A stretch of DNA of 64,000 bases from Ichthyophis bannanicus. Its lineage: Eukaryota; Chordata; Amphibia; Gymnophiona; Ichthyophiidae. The DNA is taken from assembly GCA_033557465.1 (NCBI GenBank), contig CM066033.1:383601289-383665288 (forward strand), in the 5' to 3' direction. Below are positions 40,692-51,644 of this stretch, piece by piece (the first letter of the stretch is position 1; each line of letters starts with the position of its first letter). The translations under genes and the position numbers were made by a program. The notes beneath the pieces were generated by a model, which had not been told where the DNA came from, searched no databases, and was given only the letters and a program-made list of their open reading frames with translations.

Positions 40692-43600
40692 TAGTAAATG
40701 GTCTTTTGACAGAGCATTGCTGAGTAACGAGGATTTTCGTGTTAAAATAAAGGAAGCCATACAGGAGTATTTTTTTTTCAATACCCCGCATGGGTCTACA
40801 GGATGGGCTAGGTGGGAGGGTTTGAAAGCTTTTTTGAGAGCGGTTATAACCAGTTATGGTATTGGGCTGGCTAGGAAGCGGAGAGAGGAATTGAGGACAC
40901 TGGAGATGCAAATTAGAATAGGGGAGAGGGTGTTGATTAAGAGGTCTGATCCTTGTATCCTACTGCGGCTGCAAAGGCTGTGTTTGAGGTATAATCAGTT
41001 AGTGACGTCAGAGGCTTTGTATTGTGTCAAAGCCCAGGAGGGTATGTATTACAATGAAAGCAATAAGGCCAGCAGGCTCCTTGCTAATGCGTTAAGAGGC
41101 CGTAAAGACGCTAGTAGAATAGCTGCTATTAGGGGTCAGGGTGAGTCAGCGTTGATAGTGGAAGACTCTGAAATTGCGGAATTATTTAAGAGTTTCTATG
41201 CGCAGCTGTATGCCTCTGAAGGGAACTGCTCGGCTGAGGATTATTCACATTTGGTTGCTGAGATTCATAGACCGGTGCTAGACCCGGAGATGGCAGCTGG
41301 TCTTGATGAACCGTTTTTGGCAGGGGAGATACAAGACGCCATTAATTCTCTTGCGTCTGGCAAGGCTGCAGGCCCGGACAGATTGCCTTCAGAGTTTTAT
41401 AAGGTTTTCGCCAGTGATTTGGGTCCATTTTTGCAGCAATACTTTTTGGCATTGGCGGAAGAAAGCCCGCAGGTAGGTTCTTTTGCCTCGGCAAATGTGA
41501 TAGTGACAGAGAAGGCCGGCAGGGATCCGCAGTTGGTCGGCAATTATCGGCCAATCTCCTTACTTAATGTAGACTATAAAATATACACGACTGTTCTGGC
41601 GCGGCATCTGGCTAAGGTGCTCCCTCTTCTGGTGCACCCAGATCAATGTGGATTTGTTGAGGGGAGGTCAACTGCGGATAACGCCAGGCTTTTCTGTCAT
41701 GTCCTAGCTGGCACGGAGGCAATAGCTAGTCCAATGGTAGGTTTATCGTTGGACGCCGAAAAGGCGTTCGACCGATTGGAGTGGGCGTTCCTGTTCTTGA
41801 CCCTTGAATGGTTTGGTTTCGGAGCCGGCTTTATTAAGTTTATTAAAACTTTGTATGTTCGGCCTGTAGCGCGTGTTTGTGTCAATAACGCTCAATCCTG
41901 TGAACTTTTGCTGGGCCGCGGCTCCCGGCATGGGTGCCCATTGTCCCCTATGTTGTTTAATATAGCGTTGGAACCGTTAGCTTTGTTGCTGAGGCAAAAT
42001 CGTCGGATCTGTGGTTTCAACATGTGGGTAAGGAGATTAAACTCTCGGCATATGCTGACGATCTTCTTTTATTCACTACCCCAGAGTCGATCCCTCATAT
42101 TTTAGACCAGATGGGACGATACTCGACTCTTTCGGGTTATAAGATCAACTGGAGTAAGTCAGTAGCTTTTGCCCTTAATTCTCGAGCTTTTAAGGCAATG
42201 CTGTCAGATTTTCCTTTTGTGTGGCAGGCTGGTCCGGTAAAATACCTTGGGGTTCATTACTGTCACCCTTTAGAGGAAACCGTGCGTTTTAACGCTAAGT
42301 CGATGGTATCAGTTATCCAGTCAATGATCTCAAAGTGGTCTCCACTGCGCTTAACATGGTGGGGGCGTCTAGAGACTATTAAAATGACAATAGCACCTAA
42401 AATTAATTATATTCTGGAAATGTTGCCTATACTTTTTTCGGGGCAGGGTATATCAGCAGATAGAAAGGCTATTAACTTGTTTTTTGTGGGACAATAAGCC
42501 TCCTAGAATCGCACTTAAGAAGCTTAAGGCTTGTAAAGAAAGCGGAGGGTGTAAATTTTCCAGATTTTTGATTTTATCATCGTGCCTTTCTGATGAAGCA
42601 AGGGGCCCGGTGGGCGGAGCAGGTGAATGAACAAAGTCCGGTCTGGTTAAGCCTTGAGGAGCAGATTGCGGCCCCCTTTCCGCTGTGTCGAATTCTGGGT
42701 ATGGTATTTAGCGATGCCTCTTTGAGACCCCAAATGGTCTTGGACACGGAAAGGGCCTTTCAGACTTTAGTGCAGGATAGTAGGCAAGAAGGAGTATTGG
42801 CGGAAGATTTGTCCCTGTGGTGTAATCCGCTCTTTAAGATTCAGCGCAAGCCCATCGCTTGGAAGTCCTGGTATGGTAGGGGGATTTGGATTGTTGAGCA
42901 GTTGTGTGCTCAGGGGGTGTGGAAGAGTTTTGAAGATTTGCGGAGGGAGTATCATCTCCTGGGCTCGGCTTATTTTCAATGGGCCCAGTTGAAGCATTGT
43001 GTTGGGGGAGCCCTTGGAGATATGCAGCAATTGAAGACGGAGGGGAAGCTGAAAGACACAATTAAGCAAGTGTTGGGAGCTTCGGGTAAGGCTTCCCTTT
43101 TGTATAAAGTTGCAAAGCAAGGCAGCTTAGGTGACTTGGGGAATTGGGGGGGGGGGGGCTTGGGAGAGGGATACTGGTGTCGCCCTAACGCCGAAGGACT
43201 GGGAGAAATTTTGGTCTACCCAAGTAAGAATTACTAGATCTGCTTCCGTCACTCAAATGTTGTTCTTTTTTGCCCATCGGGCTTATATTACTCCTGTGCG
43301 TCTCAGCCGTTGGGACTCAAATGCAAGCAATAAATGTTGGCTCTGTCAGAAGGCTATTGGTTCTTTCAGGTATGTTGTTTTTGAGTGCCCTAGGGTCCAA
43401 ACTTATTGGGTGCAGGTGTGGAGCTCCATTCAAAAGGTTCTCAGCCTCCGTTTCCCCCTTACGTGGGATATCCTAGTGTACCGCTCGCTCTCGAGCGTTT
43501 CCCTACGGGATAGACAGGATGCTTTTCTCTTAGATTTTTTGATTGGGATAGCTATCTGTCATAGAGTACGGAACTGGAAAGATGTCACTTGTCTTCATTG

Positions 43601-43733
43601 GAAAGTATGGTGGGGTCTAGTTTGTACTTATAGTAAGTTTGAGCAAATGCTCCGGAAGGGAGAGAGACGCTCCCCTCACTACGCGTCTAAGTGGAAGACG
43701 CTACTGGAGTTTGGGGAGGCGGCCAAATGTTAA
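40692..43733 (+). pseudogene. L1-B ORF2, reverse transcriptase and C-terminus
   Basis: It resumes after the L2 with Lys-Trp-Ser-Phe-Asp. The 40692-42105 frame has Tyr-Arg-Pro-Ile-Ser-Leu-Leu-Asn, Leu-Asp-Ala-Glu-Lys-Ala-Phe-Asp and Gly-Cys-Pro-Leu-Ser-Pro. After a shift, 42024-42497 has Ala-Tyr-Ala-Asp-Asp-Leu-Leu-Leu, with both catalytic Asp kept. Two more shifted pieces (42593-43237 and 43131-43733) carry the C-terminus. The zinc knuckle near 43326-43385 has Tyr where His is expected. It is a recent-looking but dead copy with three or four frame breaks. Confidence 0.9.
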
Positions 43734-43981
43734 GGGGTTTATAGCGTGAAGGGGTTTTGCTGTAGGTTGGCTTTTGGACGTTTTGTCTTTATTGCCTGTC
43801 CAGCTGGGTGATGATTAGTGGTCGGCCTGGTGGGGGGGGGGGGGGGGGGGGGGGTTGGAGGGAGGGGGAGTTGGGTTGATTTAATTAGTGCTTGTATCAC
43901 GTGTGGTGTTATGGTTTGATGTGGTTGTGTTTTGTTTGTATTGTGTTGAAAATGTAAATAAAATTTAAAAAAAAAAAAAAA

Positions 43982-44560
43982 GAATGGAGCAGGACTATTT
44001 CTGATCTGATTTTTAATGGCCAGTCAAATTTCTAGATTTGTTCCACACAGTGAATATTTCCAGTCTAGAGATAAGATGCTCTAATATTTAAAAGTAAATA
44101 TGTCCTAGCCAAACCATACTGCAAGTGTGTCAGAGCATTCATTAGGTAAAACTTGTATTTTCAATTGACATTTTCTATTACAGACACCTAGAACAAGGGG
44201 TGGGGGGTGCAGTGCAAAGAGATTCTAACTGGGATATGAAAATGAGAACTTTGTCACGTCTCTCTTTCATTTTTAGATGGTCTGCTCTGCGGCAATATAT
44301 GTGCACTGGCAGCAGGCCTGTCTCCTGATTTGTTCTCTGTTTGCTTGATCTATTTAAATGTTAGGAGTCTTATCTGTAAGACTGAGAGTTTGCAGGGTAC
44401 TGGAGATAAAATCCTGAAAAACAACTGCTGTCTTTTGAAACCAAGGAAGTCTCTTGTGGCACACAGGTGTTGCTAAGTACAGAGACCATAAGCTACCTGC
44501 TCTCCTACCTTCCCCCCTCCCCCAGCTCTCCTCCTACCCTAGCCTCCCCTCCCCTGTCTC
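43982..44560. other. Unassigned stretch
   Basis: No firm repeat or gene was seen. A C-rich block lies at 44500-44560. A weak plus-strand likeness to a LINE endonuclease start near 44350 is too short to call. Confidence 0.35.
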
Positions 44561-45588
44561 CAGCATCCCTGCAGGGGTATTGGGACCTCTGTGGTTGGTT
44601 GACAATCAGTGCCCCTCCATAGCTGTGGAGATTGATTCCTCACTCTGGGGCACCTTGGCAGACCATTCACAACCATCACTCTCGATATCGCATTGGGAAG
44701 GTCACCGATAACGATGCCATGAGACTTAGGGGCTTGTTTACAAAGCCGCGGTAGTGGTTCGCGATCGCGATCGCGATCGCAGCCGCGGCTCCATTGAAAT
44801 CAATGGGGCCGCGGCTCCGATTACGATCGCAAACCGCTACCGCGGCTTTGTAAACAAGCCCCTTAGTCTGGTGCTCGGCTGGGTCTTCCTTTGATGCCAA
44901 TGGCCTTGATGTAAAGTCCTTCTTCAAGTCCAGGTGGAGACCGATCAATGGCAGATGCTCTAATTGAGCCCAGGAACCTCTTAATGTCCATGAATCTTTG
45001 GCGGATCCTGGGGAGCCATCAAGCAATGCTGGTGCTGAAGATGCTGAATCAGACCTCTGGTCAAAGAGGGATTGTCTCAGGGCTCAGACACTGGAGGCAC
45101 CAATTGTGCTTGTCTGTGACCGAGCTGGTCCAGACACATTTTGTGCATTTCTTGAACCTGCTGGCCAGTCTCTGGGACATATCTGGGAAAATAGCCATAG
45201 CAAAATCATAACAGCTGGATGGTGACCAGAGACCCAGTCAGGCCACAGAAAAAGTCATAAAAGAAGTTATCGAAAAAGCACCAGAACCAAAGGCAGAATC
45301 ATGATCGAGAGACACAACGGTAGGCAGAAAAGTAAAACAAGAGCAAAAAAGATCCCCTGGGGGGGGAGAGTAAATATTTAGCAGCGGATGATTGATTCAC
45401 ACCTGTGGGGCTCCACGGAAGACAAGAGACTGGAGAAGATGGCATCATGGCAGGCGGGAAGATAGGTATGTAGATAGGGTGGGGCCTCCCTAAAAGCTTC
45501 CAATAGAAGCTGGGGAATGTTCCCATGGGGGCTCCATCTGTGATGTCACCCATATATAAGGACTTAATTCCTGCTTGTCCACAGAGAA
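44561..45588 (-). pseudogene. DIRS-I left end and gag fragment, minus strand (copy 4)
   Basis: From 45588 on the minus strand: the left inverted end, untranslated sequence, then gag with Arg-Phe-Lys-Lys-Cys-Thr-Lys-Cys near 45150 and Asp-Lys-His-Asn-Trp-Cys-Leu-Gln-Cys, the Cys/His block of DIRS gag. Further on, gag-like sequence is interrupted by the MITE at 44729-44862 and fades near 44560. The first 590 bases match 17430-18030 in inverse orientation. RT and later genes are absent. Confidence 0.65.
44729..44862. mobile_element. Palindromic Harbinger-like MITE with TTA target duplication
   Basis: 134 bp, nearly one full palindrome: each end reads GGGGCTTGTTTACAAAGCCG and onward, and the centre is CCATTGAAATCAATGG. 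TTA flanks it at 44726-44728 and 44863-44865. A TTA duplication and a G-rich start fit PIF/Harbinger MITEs. One arm holds GCGATC tandem units, making it very CpG-rich. No transposase. Confidence 0.8.
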
Positions 45589-46228
45589 ACTGTACTGCTA
45601 GAGATCCCTCCATTACAAGTGCTCTAGGATTCCTTGCCTCAGTCACACTTCCAAAACACACAGGCAAAATTAAAATGAAAACCCTGACATGTCAAAATCT
45701 GACAAAGCCATATGCTGTTCAAAACACTGCGGTATGAACCGCAAGGAAAAGTAATGAGGAGCTGGCCTGGACATGGAAGTGGGCAGGGTCAATGCAAGGA
45801 TATTGGACATCTTAGGTGAACCTTCAACCTTATGTCATTCTACTTCCCCTCAATATTTTGATAAAATCTAATTATAAGCATCCCAACACCACTTCCTTCC
45901 ACAACAATGATGTAAAAATTCATAAATGAAAAGCACACATTTAATTCTTAATTTTACTTTATAATGTACATGGGTGCACACACTCACTATAGGTAAAAGA
46001 ATAGGTGGATGGTTAATTGAGTTTGTGTGGCTGTCCAGGTCTGTGCTCCCCCCCCCCCTTGACTACTACTGCTCTTTGCCCTCTCTCAGAGGTTTCTGCA
46101 ACAGCAGACTGCCTAGTTTTGTCTAATGGCTGAACAGACACTGGAGGTGCGAGTGGGGGAAGGGAGTAATTTGAGGGGAAAGATAGGCAGAGAATAGAGT
46201 CAGAGAAAAAAAGCAAGTAGGGAAAATG
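45589..46228. repeat. Flank shared, inverted, with 16776-17429
   Basis: The counterpart of the stretch at 16776. Both sit between a DIRS-I right end and a DIRS-I left end. Confidence 0.75.
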
Positions 46229-46639
46229 TAATTACTCACCTGTAGCAGGTGTTCTCCAAGGACAGCTGGAATCAGTCCTCACATATGGGTGATGTCGGTG
46301 CTGACTGAGCCCACATGGAGTATTTCCCCAGCTTTCAAAGAAAGCCTTTGGGACATGCTACCACACCTGTGTGATCCCCTTCCTGCCCAAAGGTGCCATC
46401 TTCCTAAGTTAGATGGCATAGATAGGACAGTAGTAAAAAAATAACACAAGGTAGGGAGGCGTAATTCCCAGGGGAGAAGAGAGGAAAAAGCAGGAAGTCT
46501 GTCCTCACGTATAGGACTCCCTAGCTCCAGGCTGCCAAGGACTGAACCACAACAGCACCAATGGCGACCAATCGGGTAGCCATGAGTTGCAGAAGATGAG
46601 TTCCTCATTGAGAGACTGCAACACCCTAGCATCCAGCAA

Positions 46640-47960
46640 CACTATCACTCCGGTAGCCTGAATACAGAAGGGTCGGAGGGCAGGAGTTGCCTACACCCCA
46701 AGAATATTACGGAGAACTGCTTGGCCAAACGCACTGGCCCTGTGGGACTTGTATTCCAGATAGTAGTGAGCTGAGAACGTATGGAAGACCATGTGGCGGC
46801 CTTGCATATCTCCATCACCGGTGCTGAGCGGAGGTTGGCCACCGACATGGCCATCGCCTTTCACGTGATCTGCTGTGATCCAGTGCTCAAGGGAGAAGCC
46901 AGCTCGCTCATAGGAGAGGGAATACAGTCCACCACCCAAGTGGACAGAGTTCGTTTAATCATGGGGAGCCCCAGTCTGCTGGGGTCATAAAACATAAAAA
47001 GTTGAGGAGCTTTCCTATGGGCTTGGGTCCACTGTAAGTAGAAGGACAGGACCCGTTTGCAATCCAGTGTATGAAGTACTAGTTCCTCCCTTCCGGCATA
47101 AGGTCGTGGGAAGAAGGTGGGGAGGACCACTTCTTGGTTGAGGTGGACAGGAGATACCGCCTTCGAGAGGAATTTGGGGTGTATGTGGGGTACTACCTGT
47201 TTTTATAGAACCTTGAATATGAGCCCTGGAGTTTGCTTGCTCTTTGAGCAGACGTGAGGGCTACCAGAAAGGCCATTTTCCAAGATAGGTACCACAGGTG
47301 TCAAGTGGCTATGGGCTTGATTGGAAGTTTGGTGAGCTGGGAGAGCACCACATTGAGGTCCCACTCCACTGCGGGAGGACAGAGAGGGGGGCTTGAATAA
47401 CAGGAGGTCCTGGAGGAACCTGGAGATCAGGGGCTGGCCATAGAGGGATTTTCACCTTGATAGGGTGATGGTAAGCAACTATAGTGCTCAAATGCACTCT
47501 CACTGAGTTAGGCTTCAGCCCGGTGTGAGACAGGTGCAGTAGGTACTGGAGTACTAATTGCACATGGCAGGAGGCGTGGTTCTCCCTTCTTTCCGCACAC
47601 CAGGCAGAGAACCTTCTCCACTTAAAGGCATAATCCTTTTTGGTGGAAAGCTTTCGGGAGGCCAGTAGGATCTCCTCAACTTCTCTTGGAAGATTGAAAG
47701 AGGCCAGTGCTACCCTTTCAGCAGCCATTAGGGACCCCAGGTTGGGGTGCAGGAGTGAGCCCACCTCCTGAGACAGGAAGTCTGGGGCTCGGTCCAGCAG
47801 GACTGGAGAGCCACCAACAGGGAGAGCAGCCATGGGAACCAGGGCTGCCTCGGCCACCTGGGGGCAATTAGTATGACTGAAGCCCTCTCGCTCTGGACCT
47901 TGAAGAGGGTCCTGGCGACCGGGGGGGAGGGGGGGGGAGCGTGGGTTGGTGGGAACATAT
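46640..47960 (-). pseudogene. DIRS-I copy 3 tyrosine recombinase
   Basis: The open frame 47857-47309 (182 residues) covers the core-binding part, with Arg-Glu-Val-Glu-Glu-Ile-Leu-Leu-Ala and Phe-Ser-Ala-Trp-Cys. Later pieces in other frames include Leu-His-Thr-Leu-Asp-Cys-Lys-Arg, Met-Glu-Ile-Cys-Lys-Ala-Ala-Thr-Trp and His-Thr-Phe-Ser-Ala-His-Tyr-Tyr-Leu, the region of the Tyr nucleophile. It is collinear with 29900-32304 of copy 2 without the LTR. Several frame shifts make it inactive. Confidence 0.8.
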
Positions 47961-48945
47961 AGAGTAGGCCCTCAGACTATGAGATCAGGAAGGCATCTGC
48001 TGCCATTGTGTCCGGGTACAGCTGACACGAGCAGAAGTGAGGCAGCTGTGTGTTGTCCAGAGAGGCAAATGGATCCATCACGGGCCTGCCCCAGATATGG
48101 AAGAGCTTCTTGGCCATCCTGGGGTACAAGTGCCTATCATGCAGCTGAAGGACTATGCTCAGCCTCTCCGCTAGATAGTTGTCCTGGCCTGGGAATTAGA
48201 CTGCTTGCTACAGCATGTTGTTGCGAACTGCAAAGGAGAGGGGGGCGATTGCCTCCTAGCAGAGGGAGTACGTGCCCATGCTTCCCTGCTTGTTGATATA
48301 GAACATGGCGACTTCATTGTCCATCTGGATCAGTACAGACCGGTGTCGCAGGCGGTGGCGGAACGCTTGTAGGGCTATGTTGTTACGAGCTGTAAAGGAG
48401 AGGAGAGCCACTGCCTCCTGGCAGAGGGAGTACGTGCCCATGCTCCCCTGCTTGTTGATATAGAACATGGCGACTTCATTGTCCATCTGGATCTGTACAG
48501 ACTGGTGTTGCAGGCAGTGGCGGAATGCTCATAGGGCTAGGAGAATCACCCTGAGCTCCAGGAGATTGATCCATAGGAGCAGCGACTCCTGGATCCAGCT
48601 GCTTTGTGTGTGGGGGCCCCCACAATGCGCCTCACGAACCTAGGAGGGAGGCATCCATGGTCAGGGTTCTCTGAGGTGTGCGTGCTTGAAGGGCATTCCA
48701 GCTTGGAGGTGGCGGAAAATTTGCCACGAGTTGAGGGATTCTGCCAGTTGGCAGGTAACCCTGACCCTATCCCATAGCCTGCCCGTGGCTTGGATCCACT
48801 GTGAGCGGAGGTGCCACTGGGCTGTTCGCATGTGCAAGCAGGCTGAGAGTGTTGTGTACCGTAGAGGCCATATGGCACAGTAGATGGAAGAAGAAATGAG
48901 CTGGCACTGACTGGTGCCGTTGTACCTCTCCTACCAGTTGTCTGA
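47961..48945 (-). pseudogene. DIRS-I copy 3 RNase H with internal tandem duplication
   Basis: The start, near 48700-48640, keeps a trace of the Asp-Ala-Ser-Leu-Leu motif in shifted frames. The 48486-48256 frame has Met-Asp-Asn-Glu-Val-Ala-Met-Phe-Tyr-Ile-Asn twice, 54 residues apart, because of a 162-bp tandem duplication. RNase H of copies 1 and 2 has this block once. The gene is cut at 48945 by the 5' side of a plus-strand CR1. Confidence 0.75.
48211..48534 (-). repeat. 162-bp tandem duplication inside RNase H
   Basis: Two units, 48211-48372 and 48373-48534, roughly 90 percent alike by eye. The period is a multiple of three, so the frame passes through. Confidence 0.85.
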
Positions 48946-49320
48946 GGCATATAGAAAGACTAGGGGACATGCAATGAAGCTACATGGTAAACTATTTAAG
49001 ACTAATAAAAGAAAATATTTTTTCACTCAACGTGTAATCAAACTCTGGAATTTGTTACCGGAGGATGTAGTAAAGGCTGTTAGTGTAGCTGGGTTTAAAA
49101 AAGGTTTGGACAAGTTCCTGGAGGAAAGGTCCATAAACCATTATTAAGAAGTGACCGAAGATATCAATGCTTGACCCAGTACAAGCACTGTGGAACTTGT
49201 GCCTCTTGGGGAAACTGCTAGGTACATATGACCCAGATTGGCCACTGTTGGAAACAGAATACTGGGCTTGATGGACCTTGGTCTGACCCAGTATGGCATA
49301 TCTTATGTTCTTTTGTTCTT
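48946..49320 (+). mobile_element. CR1 3'-end fragment
   Basis: It begins within the ORF2 tail (open to 49147: Arg-Gly-His-Ala-Met-Lys-Leu-His-Gly-Lys-Leu-Phe-Lys-Thr, then Leu-Trp-Asn-Leu-Leu-Pro) and ends with TATGTTCTT near 49320. It is the same family as the copy at 7585 and inserted opposite to the DIRS-I host. Confidence 0.9.
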
Positions 49321-50077
49321 ATGCACTTGGGCTGCACCAATCCAAGGGAGCAATATAGTATAGGGGTGAAGTACTTTTCTCCACTAAAGAAGAGCGGGAC
49401 CTAGGCGTGGTTGTATCTGATGATCTTAAAATGGCTAAACAGGTAGAAAGGTGACAGCAAAAGCTAGAAGGCTGCTTGGGTGCATACGGAGAGGAATGGA
49501 GAGCAGAAAAAAGGAGGTGATAGTGCCTCTCTATAAGTCTTTGGTGCGGCCTCATTTGGAGTATTGTGTGCAATTTTGGAGACTGCACCTTCAAAAGGAT
49601 ATAATCAGGATGGAGTCAGTATAGAGGGTGGCTACTAAAATGGTTAGTGGTCTTCATTATAAAGCATATGTGGACAGATTTAAGGATCTTAATATGTACA
49701 CATTAGAGGAAAGGCGGGATAGAGGTGATATGATTGAGACGTTTCAATACCTCCGTGGCATAAGTACTCAGGGTGAGAGCCTTTTTCGATTGAAAGCAGG
49801 TACTGCTACAAGGGGACATGGGATAAGGGTGAAAGGGGATAGATTCAGGAGTGATATGCGGAAATATTTCTTTATGGAAAGAGTGGTGGATCCGTGGAAT
49901 AGTCTCCCAGTGGAGGTGGTAGAGGTGAGGACAGTATATGAATTCAAAAAAGCATGGGACAAACACAGAGGATCTCTAAAGGAGAAAAGGGGACTGTTGT
50001 AGTTGTTGATATGGAAGGACAGACTAGATAGGCCATGTGATCTTTTTCTGTCGTCATATTTCTGTTTCTATGTTTCT
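49321..50077 (+). mobile_element. CR1-B 3' part
   Basis: A second CR1-type family. The 124-codon frame 49628-50002 has Tyr-Thr-Leu-Glu-Glu-Arg-Arg-Asp-Arg-Gly-Asp-Met-Ile-Glu and Trp-Asn-Ser-Leu-Pro-Val-Glu-Val-Val. The upstream part (49321-49620) is shifted. The end is a TTTCTATG-type tail. It is distinct from the other CR1 family in both protein and tail. Confidence 0.85.
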
Positions 50078-50493
50078 ATTATAAAGCATATGAGGACGGA
50101 ATTAAGGATCTTAATATGTACACCTTAGAGGAAAGGCGGGATAGAGGTGATAGGTATTTAAATGTCTCAATCATATGTGACATAAATGCACAGGGGGAGA
50201 GCCTCTTTCGATTGAAAGCAAGTTCTGCTATGAGGGGACATGGGATGAGGGTGAAAGGGGATAGATTCAGGAGTGATATGCGGCAATATTTCTTTATGGA
50301 AACAGTGGTGGATCCGTGGAATAGTCTCCCAGTGGAGGTGGTATAGATGAGGACAGTATCTGAATTCAAAAAAGCATGGGACAAACACAGAGGATCTCTA
50401 AAGGAAAAAAGGGGGGACTGTTGTAGTTGATGATAATGAAGGACAGGCTAGATAGGCCATGTGGTCTTTTTCTGTTGCCATTTTTCTCTGTTT
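50078..50493 (+). repeat. Second, partial tandem copy of the CR1-B 3' part
   Basis: It starts at the ATAAAGCATATG that also occurs at 49661 and repeats the rest of the element to its TTTCTATG end, about 420 bases later. It has its own substitutions and frame break. Confidence 0.82.
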
Positions 50494-50854
50494 CTATGAT
50501 GTGGATGAACCAGCCATCATTGCCTGCTGCAGGGCAAGGATAGCAGTGAAATTCTCCTCCAGGGCTGTCATTCTGGTTTTCAAGCCAGAATGCTCTGCAG
50601 CTTTCAACATGGGCACTGAAGATCTCAGGCCCAGTGCTGGCACTCTGGTGAGTGCGTCCTCTATGAGGACTATGGCCTCGGAACCTCGCACTGTCTCTGC
50701 TGGCTTCCTTCTTAAGGACCTTCGTAGGGTGCTTCTTGGAGCCGCCCGAGTCTCTCCTAATGTTTTTACCTGGTTATTCCGGTGCAACCTTGGTAGACTT
50801 TGAAGACTTTTTCTCAGGGTCAGAGGTCTTCTCGGAGGAGCTGCCGCTGTAGGA
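50494..50854 (-). pseudogene. DIRS-I copy 3 gag, middle part
   Basis: The minus frame 50877-50494 has Ser-Leu-Gln-Ser-Leu-Pro, a basic stretch, and Glu-Ala-Ile-Val-Leu-Ile-Glu-Asp-Ala-Leu, which resembles the gag middle of copy 1 near 18200 (in shifted frame). It continues the gag of 52262-51645 across the CR1. The capsid core should follow, but CR1-B comes instead. Confidence 0.55.
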
Positions 50855-51640
50855 CATAAGAACATAAGATATGCCATACTGAGTCAGACCAATGTCCATC
50901 AAGCCCAGTATCCTGTTTCCAATAGTGGCCACTCTAGGTCATAAGTACCTAGCAGTTTCCCCAAAAGACACAGGTTCCACAATGCTTGTATTGGGTCAAG
51001 CATTGATATCCCGGGTCCATTTCAATAATGGTTTATGGACCTTTCCTCCAGGAACTTGTCCAAACATTTTTTAAACCCAGCTACACTAACAGCTTTTACA
51101 ACATCCTCTGGTAACATTTTGCAGAGTTTGATTACACATTGAGTGAAAAAATATTTTCTCTTATTAGTCTTAAATAGGTTACCCTGTAGCTTCATTGCAT
51201 GTCCCTTGGTCTTTCTTTATTCTGATGATGTAAACAATCGATTTACGTTTACCTGTTCCACTCCATTCATTAATTTATAGACCTCTATCTTATCTCCCTT
51301 CAGCCGTCTCTTTTCCAGGTTGAAGAACCCTAATGTTTTAGCCTCTTCATAGGGGTATCCTTCCATCCCCTTTACCATTTTGGTGGCTCTTCTCTGTGCC
51401 TTTTCTAATAATGCTATATCCTTTTTAAGATACGGCGACCAGAACTGCACACAATATTCAAGGTGCGGTCGCTCCATGGAATGATACAGAGGCATTATAA
51501 TATCTTTGTTTTATTTTCTATTCCTTTCCTTATGATACCTATTTGCTCTCTTGGCCGTCGCTTCACACTGGACAGAGGGTTTTAACATGTTATCCACGAT
51601 GATGCCTACATCTTTTTCCTGGGTGGTGGTTCCTAATGTG
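50855..51640 (-). mobile_element. CR1 3' fragment inside DIRS-I gag
   Basis: Its 3' end is at 50855 and its 5' cut near 51640, in the same orientation as gag. The 51495-51217 frame encodes the ORF2 tail. Together with the gag start and flank it forms a composite that also exists at 20788-22531. Confidence 0.88.
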
Positions 51641-51644
51641 GACT

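Larger units (their letters stand above)
34496..43981 (+). mobile_element. L1-B: full-length L1/Tx1-type LINE split by an L2
   Basis: A short 5' UTR, an open ORF1, ORF2 split at 36566 by a minus-strand L2, the rest of ORF2 from 40692, and a 3' UTR ending in AATAAAATTT plus an A run at 43967-43981. Without the L2 it is about 5.4 kb. It is a different lineage from L1-A: ORF proteins are shorter and clearly divergent, and the base composition is less GC-rich. No target duplication was found. Frame breaks sit mostly at homopolymers (C run near 36406, G run near 43147). Confidence 0.88.

Noticed and set aside
36824..43733. A single chimeric LINE with both L2 and L1 parts
   Set aside because: The two parts have opposite orientation, the L2 has its own tail and a short flanking duplication, and L1-B ORF2 resumes after it; nesting explains all of it.
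44340..44450. LINE endonuclease start on the plus strand
   Set aside because: Only about ten residues resemble the motif and no downstream motif follows.
48211..48534. Possible repeat array
   Set aside because: Only two units of 162 bp, and they encode RNase H sequence; a local tandem duplication is the simple reading.
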